Shown here one piece after another: positions 9,334 to 18,703 of a stretch of DNA of 63,406 nucleotides; the first letter of the stretch is position 1, and every line of letters begins with the position of its first letter. The notes beneath the pieces were generated by a model. It searched no databases, had not been told where the DNA came from, and worked only from the letters and a program-made list of their open reading frames with translations. Both the position numbers and the translations under genes were made by a program. Source of the stretch: Clostridiales bacterium (lineage in GTDB: Bacteria; Bacillota; Clostridia; Peptostreptococcales; Anaerovoracaceae); the NCBI GenBank assembly GCA_009782285.1, contig WRJK01000002.1:1-63406 (forward strand), in the 5' to 3' direction.

Positions 9334-9919
9334 CATGCCTTCGGAACAACAAATCGCAGAGGCGATGGAGAGAATTTTAAGCCGAAAGGAATTTGGCGGC
9401 CAAAGCTATGACCCTATCGGGGACTCGGTCGCCATGTCGGCGATGAATTCACTCCCTAGAATTATGGACTCCATAAGCGGGTTTGGGCTGGCTGTGATGG
9501 TTGTTTTGGTCGCGGCTTTGGTTTTCTGCTTGGCGCGGCTGGTTTTTTTAGAGCGTAGGCGGCGTTTTTCAGACCGTTCAAGGCCGTTGCCTGCCGGGCA
9601 AACAGCTGCGGAAGACCCCTTTGCCCATGCCGAGGAATTGGCTCGCGTGAAGGATTGGGCAGGTGCGCTGCTTGCCTTGTACAGCCTGCATCTGCACACG
9701 CTGCACAATCAAGGCTGGATACTTTGGGACGAAAGCAAGACCGGCATGCAGTACAAATGGGAGCTGGTTGGAAACAGGTACGGGGACGTAGAAGGTTTTG
9801 ATGCTTTCCGCAGGGTGTTCAACAGGGTGCGCTTCGGCGGTTATTCCGAACTGAGGGAGACCTACGAGGCCTTTTTGGCGTACTGCCGCAAGAGGCCGGA
9901 GCGGAGGCAAGCGGCATGA
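9326..9919 (+). CDS. DUF4129 domain protein
   Basis: 197 residues: one transmembrane helix at about 49-72, then a cytosolic or external domain with AxxLARVKDWAGALLALY and LxxxGWILWDESKTGMQYKWEL, the signature region of DUF4129. DUF4129 proteins lie in operons with MoxR ATPases, DUF58 and transglutaminase-like proteins; their biochemical job is not known. It overlaps the next gene by 4 nt (ATGA). Confidence 0.82.
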   Translation: MNNMPSEQQIAEAMERILSRKEFGGQSYDPIGDSVAMSAMNSLPRIMDSISGFGLAVMVVLVAALVFCLARLVFLERRRRFSDRSRPLPAGQTAAEDPFAHAEELARVKDWAGALLALYSLHLHTLHNQGWILWDESKTGMQYKWELVGNRYGDVEGFDAFRRVFNRVRFGGYSELRETYEAFLAYCRKRPERRQAA

Positions 9920-10689
9920 GAAGAGAAAGGCTGGTTTGGATCGTTGCAGCGCTGTTGTTTTTCGGAGCGGTTTTTTTAGCCGTTCGGATGCCTGCCTCAG
10001 ACGGTAAGCCTTATTCCAGTTACAGCGCAAAACCTGACGGCACTAAAGCAGCGTATCTGTTATTAGAGGATCTCGGATTTAACGTGAAGCGCAACACTAG
10101 CAGTGAATGGCGTGGCGACGGCGTCCTTGTTGCTTTGGGAAGCGACTATCTGATTGATTCAGGTGGAGCTTTGATACTGCCCGGGGATTATCGTTTTACA
10201 AATTCGCGAATACGCAACAATGCAGACGAGTTCGTTGCGCAGATGTGGCCTTACCATGGCAGCACCATCGTATTTCAAGAGTACGGCAGGAGCCATTACC
10301 CCCAAACCAGCCGAGCAAAGGAAGATATGAGCTTGTGGTCTATTTTGCCTGCTTGGATGCGCACAGCTCTCTTGGGAATTGGGCTGGCAGCATTTTTCCT
10401 GATGTTTTTCTATGGGCAGAGGCTTGGGGAACCTCTTTTATTGGAAAAGCTGACTGCCAGAAAGCCATTGGAAGGCGTTTATGCAATGGCGATGGCACTC
10501 GAAAAAACCTCCACCTACAAAGAGTGTGCAAGCTATTACTACAAATACTGTGCGCGTTACGGCGCACCATGGGACAAAGACGGATATCTGGCTGCGGCTG
10601 TTGACAGGCTGTCCAGTGAGGGGGCTGCCAGCAAGCTGGTGTCTGAGATCGACAAAAGGAAAAAGGAAGAACGCTATGAAAGCACGTGA
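9916..10689 (+). CDS. DUF4350 domain protein
   Basis: 257 residues with a signal-anchor helix (about 8-25), an external-type domain beginning 'PYSSYSAKPDGTKAAYLLLEDLGFNVKR' (typical of DUF4350, which resembles a GATase/ThuA-like fold), a second membrane helix at about 150-172, and a C-terminal cytosolic helical tail. The gene order membrane protein, DUF4129, DUF4350, MoxR, DUF58 is widespread in Gram-positive bacteria. It overlaps the MoxR start by 14 nt, indicating translational coupling. Confidence 0.8.
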   Translation: MRRERLVWIVAALLFFGAVFLAVRMPASDGKPYSSYSAKPDGTKAAYLLLEDLGFNVKRNTSSEWRGDGVLVALGSDYLIDSGGALILPGDYRFTNSRIRNNADEFVAQMWPYHGSTIVFQEYGRSHYPQTSRAKEDMSLWSILPAWMRTALLGIGLAAFFLMFFYGQRLGEPLLLEKLTARKPLEGVYAMAMALEKTSTYKECASYYYKYCARYGAPWDKDGYLAAAVDRLSSEGAASKLVSEIDKRKKEERYEST

Positions 10690-11617
10690 AGTTTCTGAAA
10701 CCCTTATGAGCGAGATGACCCGTGTGGTAGTGGGTCAAAGCGAACTGTGCCACATGATGGCGGTCTGCCTGATCGCCGGGGGCCATATGATCATTGAGGG
10801 TGCCCCGGGCCTAGGCAAGACTTTGGCTGCCCGCACAATGGCAAAAATAGTGGATGTGCCGTTTAAAAGGGTGCAGTTCACATCGGATTTGATGCCGTCT
10901 GACATCATCGGCACAAATGTGTACGACGCCTCAAGCGGCAGGTTCGTGTTGCGCCAAGGCCCTTTGTTCACCAGTTTTTTGCTGGCTGACGAAATCAACC
11001 GCACTCCGCCAAAAACCCAAAGCGCATTGCTTGAAGCCATGGAAGAAGGCCGTGTCACCATTGACGGCATGTCTTACGATTTGCCGCAACCTTTTATAGT
11101 GCTTGCCACCGAAAACCCTATCGAGTATGAGGGGACCTATCCGCTGCCGGAAGCGCAGCTCGACCGTTTCATGTTGAAACTGATGGTGGGCTACCCCGAA
11201 CACCAAGAATCGAAACGCCTGCTTAACAATGTGCAGAACGGGTTCAACGCGCAAGTGCTGCAGGATGTAAGGCCGCTTCTCTCTCCACAGGATGTGATGT
11301 CGGCAAGGGCGGAAGTGAACGAAATCCGAGTGGAGGACACGTTGCTTGACTATATTCTCCGCATCATTGAAGCAACCCGCAAGGATTCTGCCGTGTATTT
11401 GGGTGCCTCCCCTCGAGCGGGCATTGCAATGTTGCAGGCTGGTAAAGCTATGGCTGTGATGGAGGGACGGGATTTTTGCGTCCCCGAAGATTTCAAAGCC
11501 ATTGCCAAACATGCCCTGCGGCACCGTCTGCTCCTCACGCCGGACGCGGAAATAGAAGGGCTCACTGCGGATAGAGTGCTGGACAAGGTGCTGACCACAG
11601 TGCCGGTGCCGCAATGA
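10676..11617 (+). CDS. MoxR-family AAA+ ATPase
   Basis: 313 residues from ATG 10676, preceded by AAAGGAAGA; the frame stays open further upstream but that part is only the shadow of the DUF4350 gene. Walker A is GAPGLGKT at about residues 42-50, Walker B/DEIN is LLADEINR at about 102, sensor 1 is ATENP, and the MoxR-typical EGTYPLPEAQLDRF follows. MoxR ATPases act as chaperone-like remodellers for von Willebrand/DUF58 partner proteins. It overlaps the DUF58 gene by 4 nt, so the pair is almost certainly functional together. Confidence 0.93.
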   Translation: MKAREVSETLMSEMTRVVVGQSELCHMMAVCLIAGGHMIIEGAPGLGKTLAARTMAKIVDVPFKRVQFTSDLMPSDIIGTNVYDASSGRFVLRQGPLFTSFLLADEINRTPPKTQSALLEAMEEGRVTIDGMSYDLPQPFIVLATENPIEYEGTYPLPEAQLDRFMLKLMVGYPEHQESKRLLNNVQNGFNAQVLQDVRPLLSPQDVMSARAEVNEIRVEDTLLDYILRIIEATRKDSAVYLGASPRAGIAMLQAGKAMAVMEGRDFCVPEDFKAIAKHALRHRLLLTPDAEIEGLTADRVLDKVLTTVPVPQ

Positions 11618-12936
11618 ACCGCGCAGGAATCACCTTGCGCTTTGTGGCGCTGCTGTTTTTCGCTCTGTGCTTGAGCCTTGTGTGCATGGCTTTGCTGAGG
11701 GTTGGAGTGTGGATTGCTGCTCTGCTCTACGGGCTTGCGGTTTTAGCTGCTTTGCTGGATTTTCTGCTGACGCCAGGCACCAGATGGTTTGAAACAACGC
11801 GGCAGCTGCCCACGTCTTTTGAACAGCGCAAAGACAGCGATGTTCTAGTCACAGTCCACTCCAAGGGCCCTTGCGGCATCCGTTTGCGCTTGTCGGACAG
11901 CCCGCCCAAGACCTTTCGCTCCGATGGCAAAGCGCAGGATTTGTTTTTGGAAAGCGACTGCGCCACCTGCAGCTATCCGGTTACGCCGACGCGCAGAGGC
12001 GTGTTTGCTTTTGGCAAGTGCTATCTGGAGGTTCATGGCAGATGGGGACTTGCCTCCAAGCGGTTTTCCATGGAATGCAAAGGGGAAGCGGAAGGCTCGG
12101 TTTATCCAAATCTTTCCGCTATGCGGCACTACCGCATGCTTGCGGAGCACCGTCAGCTCTCCCGCGAGGACAGCTCCCTTCACAAGGTGAGAGGCATTGG
12201 CTCTGAATTCGCTGGCATTCGTGAATACGCCCCTGACGACGACTGGCGCAAGGTAAACTGGAAAGCCACCGCAAGGGCGGGAAAGCTGATGACAAACATC
12301 TACGACGTTGAGAAAAACCGGGACGTTATCCTTGCAGTCGACACTGGGCGGTGGATGCAAGCATCCAACGGGGAAGTGACCAAACTTGACCGCGCTTTGG
12401 AAATGGCTGCTGCGCTTATGCAGGTTGCGCTGTCTTCCGGAGACAAGGTGGGGCTTTTGATGTACCATATGGATGTGGTCCTATATCTTCCACCTGACAA
12501 AGGCCCTAGGCAGTCTGCCAAAATCCTGTCTTCCTTGTACAGCGCACAGGCGACCCAATGGCCAACCAGCACTGCTGCCTTAAGCAACATGCTGCGGCGG
12601 AAGCTTACCAAGCGGGCTTTCGTCTGCGTGTTGACATATTTTGACAGTACCGAAGAGGCGGCTGTTGCTTTGTCGGAACTTGCGCCTATACTGCGCAGGC
12701 ACTCTGTCCTTTTCAGTTCCCTAGCTGACGAAGGGCTGGACGAACTGGCAGCAAAGGAGGCCTCGGAGCCTTTCGACGTGTATCTGAAAGCAGCGGCGGT
12801 TCACCGCAAACAATCGGTGCTGGCTGCGGCAGAGCTGCTGAACAAGAGCGGCGTAGGGGCTTATGCGGCAGAACCGTCTGAACTGCTTACCCGTTCGGTG
12901 CGGCACTATCTTTCGGTGAAAGGGCGGCCCCAGTAA
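11614..12936 (+). CDS. DUF58 (vWA-like) protein, MoxR partner
   Basis: 440 residues. Two hydrophobic helices near the N-terminus (about 8-28 and 32-50), then a beta-rich region and the DUF58 core with GSEFAGIREYAPDDDWRKVNWKA, followed by a vWA-like fold containing AVDTGRWM (a MIDAS-like position) and SSGDKVGLLMY. DUF58 proteins are thought to be the adaptor or client of MoxR. The last 50 nt overlap the convergent SpoIIM-like gene. Confidence 0.9.
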   Translation: MNRAGITLRFVALLFFALCLSLVCMALLRVGVWIAALLYGLAVLAALLDFLLTPGTRWFETTRQLPTSFEQRKDSDVLVTVHSKGPCGIRLRLSDSPPKTFRSDGKAQDLFLESDCATCSYPVTPTRRGVFAFGKCYLEVHGRWGLASKRFSMECKGEAEGSVYPNLSAMRHYRMLAEHRQLSREDSSLHKVRGIGSEFAGIREYAPDDDWRKVNWKATARAGKLMTNIYDVEKNRDVILAVDTGRWMQASNGEVTKLDRALEMAAALMQVALSSGDKVGLLMYHMDVVLYLPPDKGPRQSAKILSSLYSAQATQWPTSTAALSNMLRRKLTKRAFVCVLTYFDSTEEAAVALSELAPILRRHSVLFSSLADEGLDELAAKEASEPFDVYLKAAAVHRKQSVLAAAELLNKSGVGAYAAEPSELLTRSVRHYLSVKGRPQ

Positions 12937-13852
12937 CCCACAAGTACAAGGCTAGGGGCAGTATGGTCAAAAGAGCGACGAAAAGCTTGATTTCAGCCTG
13001 AATGGGCAGTGGGGTGAAGAACCCTTCAATAAGGGCGGCGACAATCAGCATGACTACCACCATGCCCATAAGGCCAAGTGCGCTGCGTGCTGCCATGACG
13101 AGGGCGTCCTTTCGGCGGTAGGCTCCAGGGCGGATCAAGCTGTAGCCGATTCGCAGGCCCGCTCCTCCGGCAATGAAAATCGCTGTCAGCTCCCAGATGC
13201 CATGGGGCAGGATCAAGGACCAAAAAAAGAGGGATTTTCCATAACCCGCAAAGAGGCTGGCCAGTGAGCCAAGCAAAAAACCGTTCATTGCCAATACATA
13301 GATCGTACCCACGCCACAAGTAATACCTAAGCCAAAAGCGAGGATGGCGACATAAATGTTGTTTACCATGATGAGGTTGGACACAACCGCGCTCCCGCTT
13401 TGGCCTTCAAGGTCGGCAGCCTCTGTCTTCAGCTGATCGGCAGAAATGCTGGAATAGCTTTCGGGCAGAAAGGCGTCGAGATACTGCGGGTTTAAAGAGC
13501 AGATTGCAAAGCTGACGATAGCGGCGCACAGAAACACGGCTGCAGATATCTGGATGGCGCGGGCATTGCTTCGCAGGGAAAGGGGCAAAACCCGGCTGAA
13601 AAAACGGCTGGTGCCGCGAGGTTTTGCATTTGCGTAGATCGCAACATGGGCTCGGGCAGCCAAATCCTCGAGGTAGCCGCAGAGGCGGCTGCCTTGGTAA
13701 TGGTAACGGGCATAGTTCAGGTGGCCGCTCGTTATTCGGTACAGGCTTGCCAACCGCTCGATGTTTTTAAAACTATTTGCTTTGTTTTTCAACGAGGTTT
13801 CCAGATCTTCCCAGATCGTGGAGTTCTGTTTGATAAATTCAGCCTCAGTCAT
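12887..13852 (-). CDS. SpoIIM-like (DUF95) integral membrane protein
   Basis: 321 residues starting at ATG 13852 (MTEAEFIKQNS), preceded by a modest AGGGAC site. A cytosolic N-terminal helical domain (about 1-100) is followed by roughly six membrane helices, including the characteristic NNxxVAxLAFxxGITCGxGTIYxLxxNGxxLG and PHGIWELTAIFIAGGAG motifs of the stage II sporulation protein M/DUF95 family. In many Gram-positive bacteria this gene and RDD genes flank MoxR/DUF58, as here. The family name does not prove a sporulation role in this position. Only 44 bp separate it from the divergent RDD gene. Confidence 0.88.
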   Translation of the reverse strand: MTEAEFIKQNSTIWEDLETSLKNKANSFKNIERLASLYRITSGHLNYARYHYQGSRLCGYLEDLAARAHVAIYANAKPRGTSRFFSRVLPLSLRSNARAIQISAAVFLCAAIVSFAICSLNPQYLDAFLPESYSSISADQLKTEAADLEGQSGSAVVSNLIMVNNIYVAILAFGLGITCGVGTIYVLAMNGFLLGSLASLFAGYGKSLFFWSLILPHGIWELTAIFIAGGAGLRIGYSLIRPGAYRRKDALVMAARSALGLMGMVVVMLIVAALIEGFFTPLPIQAEIKLFVALLTILPLALYLWVTGAALSPKDSAAPNG

Positions 13853-13896
13853 ATTTTGTCCCTGCTTTTGTATTTTTTTCGGAAAGGAGTGGTATT

Positions 13897-14616
13897 GTGG
13901 ACGATTATCGGCTTCACACACCGGAACAGGTAGACATCACTTATACGGTGGCGGGCCTTGGCTCCCGCTTTTCAGCGTTGTTGATCGACATGATCATCCA
14001 AGGCTTAGCCCTTTTGCTGCTGGTTGCGTCTCTAGGCGGCTATACGGTCAGCGAGGAATATATTGCCGTGTTCATATTGGCTTGCGCCGTAGTTGTTTAT
14101 GGCTACTTCTTTATTTTCGAACTTATGCTGAAAGGAAGAACGCCCGGCAAGGCACTGCTAAAGATACGTGTGGTGCGCATGGACGGCCGTGCCGCCGACG
14201 TCTCTTGCATCCTGCTGCGGAACTTGCTACGCATAATCGATTTTCTGCCCGCCTTTTATCCTGTCGGGGCGATTACCATGTTTATGCACAAGGACAGCCG
14301 CAGGCTGGGGGACTTGGTTGCCGGAACCATAGTCATTGTCGAGCGGAAAAAGGATTCCTTAAACAGTATTCTAGCGGAAAAAGACGCTGTTGTCAACACA
14401 GCCCTAAGCAATCAGGAGTATGCCGTCATCCGCGATTTCTTTGCGCGCAGAAACAAGCTGGACAAAGAGGCGCGAAAGCGTCTTGCCGCTGCCATCGCCG
14501 CTCCCCTCTATGCCAATTGGGATGCAACAGAGGCAGAAAGACAGGATCCCGAACGCTTCTTGCACCGTGTGCTTTATGCCAAGGAGGCATTGCCGCCTGC
14601 AGACACCTTGCTTTAA
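13897..14616 (+). CDS. RDD-family membrane protein
   Basis: 239 residues from a GTG start with AAAGGAG 8 nt upstream. The N-terminal half is an RDD domain with three membrane helices (GSRFSALLIDMIIQG, a second helix, then GRTPGKALLKIRVV and RxxLRIIDFLP). The C-terminal half is a soluble, charged helical tail. RDD proteins are membrane proteins of uncertain transport function. Its association with the MoxR/DUF58/SpoIIM cluster is the common context. Confidence 0.88.
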   Translation: MDDYRLHTPEQVDITYTVAGLGSRFSALLIDMIIQGLALLLLVASLGGYTVSEEYIAVFILACAVVVYGYFFIFELMLKGRTPGKALLKIRVVRMDGRAADVSCILLRNLLRIIDFLPAFYPVGAITMFMHKDSRRLGDLVAGTIVIVERKKDSLNSILAEKDAVVNTALSNQEYAVIRDFFARRNKLDKEARKRLAAAIAAPLYANWDATEAERQDPERFLHRVLYAKEALPPADTLL

Positions 14617-14637
14617 AGCTCATCGCTGCCGATGAAC

Positions 14638-15453
14638 TCAAAGCCCCATGTCTTTCAATCCCTCCACAATCTCAACATAAACTTCCCTGATGTCGCAAAC
14701 CCCGTCCCCTTTAGGCTTTTTCGCAAAGTTTCTCCTGCGGAGATCTACCTCGTCAACATGGGATATGCCCCTGCCGCCTGTCCCGCGCAATATGCCTCTG
14801 AAGTTTGTCCATACTGCCGACTCAGCTGTGACCAATCCGTCGTTTTCGCCTTCGACCAGCCCGACTATCAGGTTGGGCCAAAACATGATCAAGTCGCTGA
14901 AGGGGTTTTTCATAACAGGTGCGAAGCTCTGATAGTAGACAGAACTGACGTCTGGGTTTTTCTCGTTGAATTCTTTCATGTACCCTGTGGAAAATTGCCT
15001 GCTCGCCGTAAAAAAGTCAGGGTTTTTGTCACCCAGCACCCGGCAGAACAGATTCACCACTGCCGCAGACGCCCTGAACATCCCTGCCGGCAGCTTGCAG
15101 AGCAGGTCGATGGTCTTTGACCCGTGGTGGGGCGTGGCAACCGTAGTCAAGCTTGCCACTTTTCCAGCCATCCTCAAGGAAGAAATCATATAGCGGGCGT
15201 CAAGCCCGCCTTTTGAGTGGGCAACAATATTGACTTTGCCGCTGCCTGTCTCTGCGAGGGCTTGGTTGACGTTGCCCGCCAGTACTTCTGCATTGTATTC
15301 AATGCTCCCCCAGCTGTCCTGATGCCCATAAAAAATCGCCGCCCCTTCTTTTTTAAGTGCCGCCGGAATCCTTCCCCAGTAGTTTATGTGCCTCTTGTCG
15401 CGAAAACCCGCACCGTGCACCAGCACGACAGGGTATTTGGTATTGCAAACCAT
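14638..15453 (-). CDS. Alpha/beta hydrolase, lipase-like
   Basis: 271 residues, no signal peptide. It opens with YPVVLVHGAGFRDKRHINYWGRIP (oxyanion-hole HGxG) and has the nucleophile elbow AHSKGG (Ser at about residue 79-80), followed by TTVATPHHGS. These are features of triacylglycerol lipase/PGAP1-like hydrolases. A charge-relay Asp (ENDGLVT) and His (GISHVDEVD) are visible in the C-terminal half. It is a paralogue of the upstream gene, both ending LKDxGL, and starts 2 nt after that gene stops, so the two are cotranscribed. Substrate unknown; likely an intracellular esterase or lipase. Confidence 0.85.
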   Translation of the reverse strand: MVCNTKYPVVLVHGAGFRDKRHINYWGRIPAALKKEGAAIFYGHQDSWGSIEYNAEVLAGNVNQALAETGSGKVNIVAHSKGGLDARYMISSLRMAGKVASLTTVATPHHGSKTIDLLCKLPAGMFRASAAVVNLFCRVLGDKNPDFFTASRQFSTGYMKEFNEKNPDVSSVYYQSFAPVMKNPFSDLIMFWPNLIVGLVEGENDGLVTAESAVWTNFRGILRGTGGRGISHVDEVDLRRRNFAKKPKGDGVCDIREVYVEIVEGLKDMGL

Positions 15454-15455
15454 AG

Positions 15456-16820
15456 CTACAGCCCTTTGTCTTTCAGCCTACTGACCAAATCCACGTAGAA
15501 CTCGCAAACGTCAAAGCCGTCCAAGTCTTTTCGCATGAGGTCTATCATGTCGCCATGGGATATCCCCTGTTTGCCTTCAGATGCAACAACACCGAGAAAA
15601 TCCCCCCACTCCATGGAATCAACAGCCACCAGTCCGTCGTTGTCGCCCTCTGCGTGCTTTATGATGCTGTAGCCAAGGCTGAGCGGAAAAACTGCGCTTT
15701 TCTGCGACTCCATCTTTGAACCCACGCTTTGGTAGCAGACCTTGGGGTCGTTCGGCATGCGCTGGTTGAGCGCGGCGCATTCGGCGTCTGTGAGGGTCGC
15801 GAGGCCGCCCATGAAGTCAGGGTTTTCGTCACCTAGGATTGTGAACAGCGTTTCATAGTTCTTTTTTATGTACTGCAGCGCTTTTCCCGGAACAAGCTCA
15901 AGGATTTTCCTTACATGGTTGCAGCCGAAATGCGGAGTGCAGACGGTGGTCAGCGAAGCCACGTAGTCCCCAGCGCCAAGGCAGCTTATGGCGTACCTGC
16001 TGTCCAGCCCTCCCTTCGAGTGGGCAATGATGTTGAGTTTCTCGCATCCCGACTCCAAAACGATCCTCTGAATGCACTCTGCAAGCTGAGCACCGCACTC
16101 TTCAACAGGCGCCGAAGACTTCTGGTTTCCGTAATAGCAGGTGGCACCGTTCGCTTCAAGCTCTTTCGGGATGCGGCCCCAATAGTTGAAGTTCTTCCAA
16201 TCGCGGAAGAATATCCCATGCACCATGAGAAGCGGGTATTTCGTCTTGCACACCTCTTTTTGTCGCCTGCTTTCGTTTGTGTCGATTTTCTCCGAAACAA
16301 AAACGTACTCTTTTATGGCTGAGCTGCACAGCTTCTTTAGCCATTTAATATTAAGCACGGGCATCCACCAGAAAAAGACAAGCAGCAATTTTGTCGAAAG
16401 GTCAGCTTGCTTGGATGCCACAAAGATGCGCACAAAACCATTTACGACCAAAATGCCCATCAGTGCTGCGCACACAACGGCGTTGCTGATCAGTGCCGCA
16501 ACATGCACGGCCGTTTCTCCTGCGCTGCGGGCGAGGACGGCGATCGCAACGTACCCTGCAACCTCAAGCAGCAGGCAGGCCATTGCCGTTAGTATGCATT
16601 CCCTGCCGCCTATCAATACCCGAAGCCGCTGCCTGCCTGATCGTTTTTCCCTGCCAAAAGGGAACACATTGAAGCGGACGTAGAAGGCAAACAATGCAAG
16701 TACAGCCAATGCCTTGGCAGGTGCAGGGAAGTCAAAAAAAGCGAACAAAAGCACGCTGTTGAAAAGCAACAGCAGCAAAATGCAATTTACGGCTCTTTGC
16801 GGTAGTTTTTGTAGTGTCAT
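15456..16820 (-). CDS. Membrane-anchored lipase-like alpha/beta hydrolase
   Basis: 454 residues. The first about 170 residues hold four to five hydrophobic helices; the rest is a hydrolase closely similar to the downstream gene (LLMVHGIFFRDWKNFNYWGRIP, AHSKGGLDSRYAIS, TTVCTPHFGC, EGDNDGLVA, QGISHGDMIDL). Ser of the AHSKGG elbow is the probable nucleophile. The pair looks like a tandem duplication in which only this copy has kept, or gained, a membrane domain. No clear ribosome site of high quality; the ATG at 16820 is the first Met. Confidence 0.83.
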   Translation of the reverse strand: MTLQKLPQRAVNCILLLLLFNSVLLFAFFDFPAPAKALAVLALFAFYVRFNVFPFGREKRSGRQRLRVLIGGRECILTAMACLLLEVAGYVAIAVLARSAGETAVHVAALISNAVVCAALMGILVVNGFVRIFVASKQADLSTKLLLVFFWWMPVLNIKWLKKLCSSAIKEYVFVSEKIDTNESRRQKEVCKTKYPLLMVHGIFFRDWKNFNYWGRIPKELEANGATCYYGNQKSSAPVEECGAQLAECIQRIVLESGCEKLNIIAHSKGGLDSRYAISCLGAGDYVASLTTVCTPHFGCNHVRKILELVPGKALQYIKKNYETLFTILGDENPDFMGGLATLTDAECAALNQRMPNDPKVCYQSVGSKMESQKSAVFPLSLGYSIIKHAEGDNDGLVAVDSMEWGDFLGVVASEGKQGISHGDMIDLMRKDLDGFDVCEFYVDLVSRLKDKGL

Positions 16821-16921
16821 TGTTCAGTGTCCTTTTCTGTATCGTTGCTGTAATTATAACGCAAAATGGTGAATATCGCAAGCCATTGCACCAGCCTGAC
16901 AGGGAAAACAGGTAAAAAATG

Positions 16922-16950
16922 TTGAAGTTTTTTTGACAATACTGTATAAT
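16922..16950 (+). promoter_or_regulatory. Promoter of the chemoreceptor gene
   Basis: TTGAAG (16922-16927), 17-bp spacer, TATAAT (16945-16950). AGGAGG and the ATG at 16991 follow. Confidence 0.75.
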
Positions 16951-16990
16951 ATAATTAGTGTGTTATTTTTTTATGGCAGGAGGCTTAATT

Positions 16991-18703
16991 ATGAAAAACA
17001 TGAAAGTAGCGAAAAAACTGATTGTGAGCTTCTTAATCGTTGTGGTTCTGACTGGTATCGTTGGCGCTATAGGCATTGTGGGAATGATGCGGATCAATGC
17101 GTCAATGGACAACATGTATAGCAAGCAGACGGTTCCGATGCCTTATATGACGAAGATCGCGGAGATGATGCAGCGCCAGCGCGCTTGTGTTCGCGACATG
17201 ATCATCGGTGCCGCCATTAACAACCCCTCCCTTATAGACGATGCTAAAAACCGGGCTGACGGATACCATGAGACTTTGTCTGCAAATTTGGACCCCTATC
17301 GCGATAGCATAGTGAATCCTGAGGCATACGCGATTTTTGACGAAGCCCGCAAATTGTACGAAACAAACTTCATGGAGTGCAAAGAAAAGATTTACGCGCT
17401 TGCCAAGGGCGGCGCCGACGCAGCTGAAATATATAAAACTCTCACTGGTTACACCGACAACATCAACAAGGTCGTCGATAACTTCGACAAGGTTTTAGAC
17501 ATGAAGGTCGACGCGGCTGCAACCGCCAACACCAGCGGTGACAATTTGTTCAAGCTATTGATGATAATCATTGCTGTGTCCCTTTTAGTGTCGGCTGGAA
17601 CCGCGCTGGGCTTGGCATTCTACATCTCTGGCTTGATTTCTAAGCCCCTCGCCATACTTTCCACTTTTATGAAGAAGGCGGGCACTACAGGCAACATTGC
17701 GATCACTAGCCAAGACGCTGAGCTCATTCAAAACTATGCGAATGTCAAGGATGAAATCGGTGAGACAGTTACGTCTGCCGCAGCGTTTATCGACCATGTC
17801 ACAGCGGCTGCCAAACATTTGAAATCCATTGCAGAAGGCGACTTGACCGTCGAGGTGCGTAAACTGTCTGATGAGGATACTATCGGAAACTCAGTAGATA
17901 ACATGGTTGAGCACTTCAATGAAATGTTCAGCGAGATAAATTCGGCAACGGCGCAAGTTACAACCGGTTCCAAGCAAATTGCAGATGGTGCGCAATCGCT
18001 TGCCCAAGGCTCGACTGAGCAGGCGGCATCTGTTGAGGAATTGTCGTCATCCATTGCTGAGATAGCGCAAAAGACGAAGGCGAACGAGGAGATCGCCCAC
18101 AGAGCCGCAGAACTTGCCAATACCATTATGTTAGACGCTAAAAAAGGCGATCGCCAAATGGATGAAATGATTGCCGCTGTCAAAGAAATCAGCGACGCAA
18201 GCCAGTCTATCGGCAAAATAATAAAGACTATCGATGACATAGCCTTCCAGACCAACATTCTCGCCCTGAACGCCGCCGTTGAAGCTGCCCGTGCAGGGCA
18301 GCACGGCAAAGGCTTCGCAGTCGTAGCGGAAGAGGTGCGCAACCTAGCCGCAAAGAGCGCGGACGCTGCCAAGGAAACTGGCGACATGATTCAAAACTCG
18401 ATGGACAAGGCTGAACTAGGCGCACGCATCGCAGAAGAAACTGCTGACAGCCTCAAGGGAATCGTATCCGGGATAACCGAAAGCAGCCAGCTCGTCGGAA
18501 ACATTGCAAGATCGTCAGAAGAACAGTCAACGGGCATAGGGCAGATCAATATCGGCATAGACCAAGTGGCTCAGGTAATTCAGCAAAACAGCGCGACAGC
18601 AGAGGAAAGCGCTGCCGCGTCAGAGGAAATGAGCAGCCAGTCCACCATGCTGCAGGAGCTTGTTTCACACTATAAACTCAAAGGCGCTAACTCATTGTTT
18701 TAA
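16991..18703 (+). CDS. Methyl-accepting chemotaxis protein
   Basis: 570 residues from ATG 16991, which has AGGAGG upstream. Membrane helix 1 at about 8-31, an extracellular four-helix-bundle-type sensor (about 32-185), membrane helix 2 at about 188-212, a HAMP-like region, then the coiled-coil signalling domain with the near-invariant hairpin tip [23 protein letters not shown] and [15 protein letters not shown] that binds CheA/CheW. Ligand unknown. It implies that the organism is or was chemotactic. Its 3' end overlaps the convergent unknown gene by 17 nt. Confidence 0.95.
   Translation: MKNMKVAKKLIVSFLIVVVLTGIVGAIGIVGMMRINASMDNMYSKQTVPMPYMTKIAEMMQRQRACVRDMIIGAAINNPSLIDDAKNRADGYHETLSANLDPYRDSIVNPEAYAIFDEARKLYETNFMECKEKIYALAKGGADAAEIYKTLTGYTDNINKVVDNFDKVLDMKVDAAATANTSGDNLFKLLMIIIAVSLLVSAGTALGLAFYISGLISKPLAILSTFMKKAGTTGNIAITSQDAELIQNYANVKDEIGETVTSAAAFIDHVTAAAKHLKSIAEGDLTVEVRKLSDEDTIGNSVDNMVEHFNEMFSEINSATAQVTTGSKQIADGAQSLAQGSTEQAASVEELSSSIAEIAQKTKANEEIAHRAAELANTIMLDAKKGDRQMDEMIAAVKEISDASQSIGKIIKTIDDIAFQTNILALNAAVEAARAGQHGKGFAVVAEEVRNLAAKSADAAKETGDMIQNSMDKAELGARIAEETADSLKGIVSGITESSQLVGNIARSSEEQSTGIGQINIGIDQVAQVIQQNSATAEESAAASEEMSSQSTMLQELVSHYKLKGANSLF

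Noticed and set aside
16931-16950. TTGACA at 16934 as the -35 of the chemoreceptor promoter
   Set aside because: It is too close to TATAAT (5 bp); TTGAAG at 16922 has the right 17-bp spacing.
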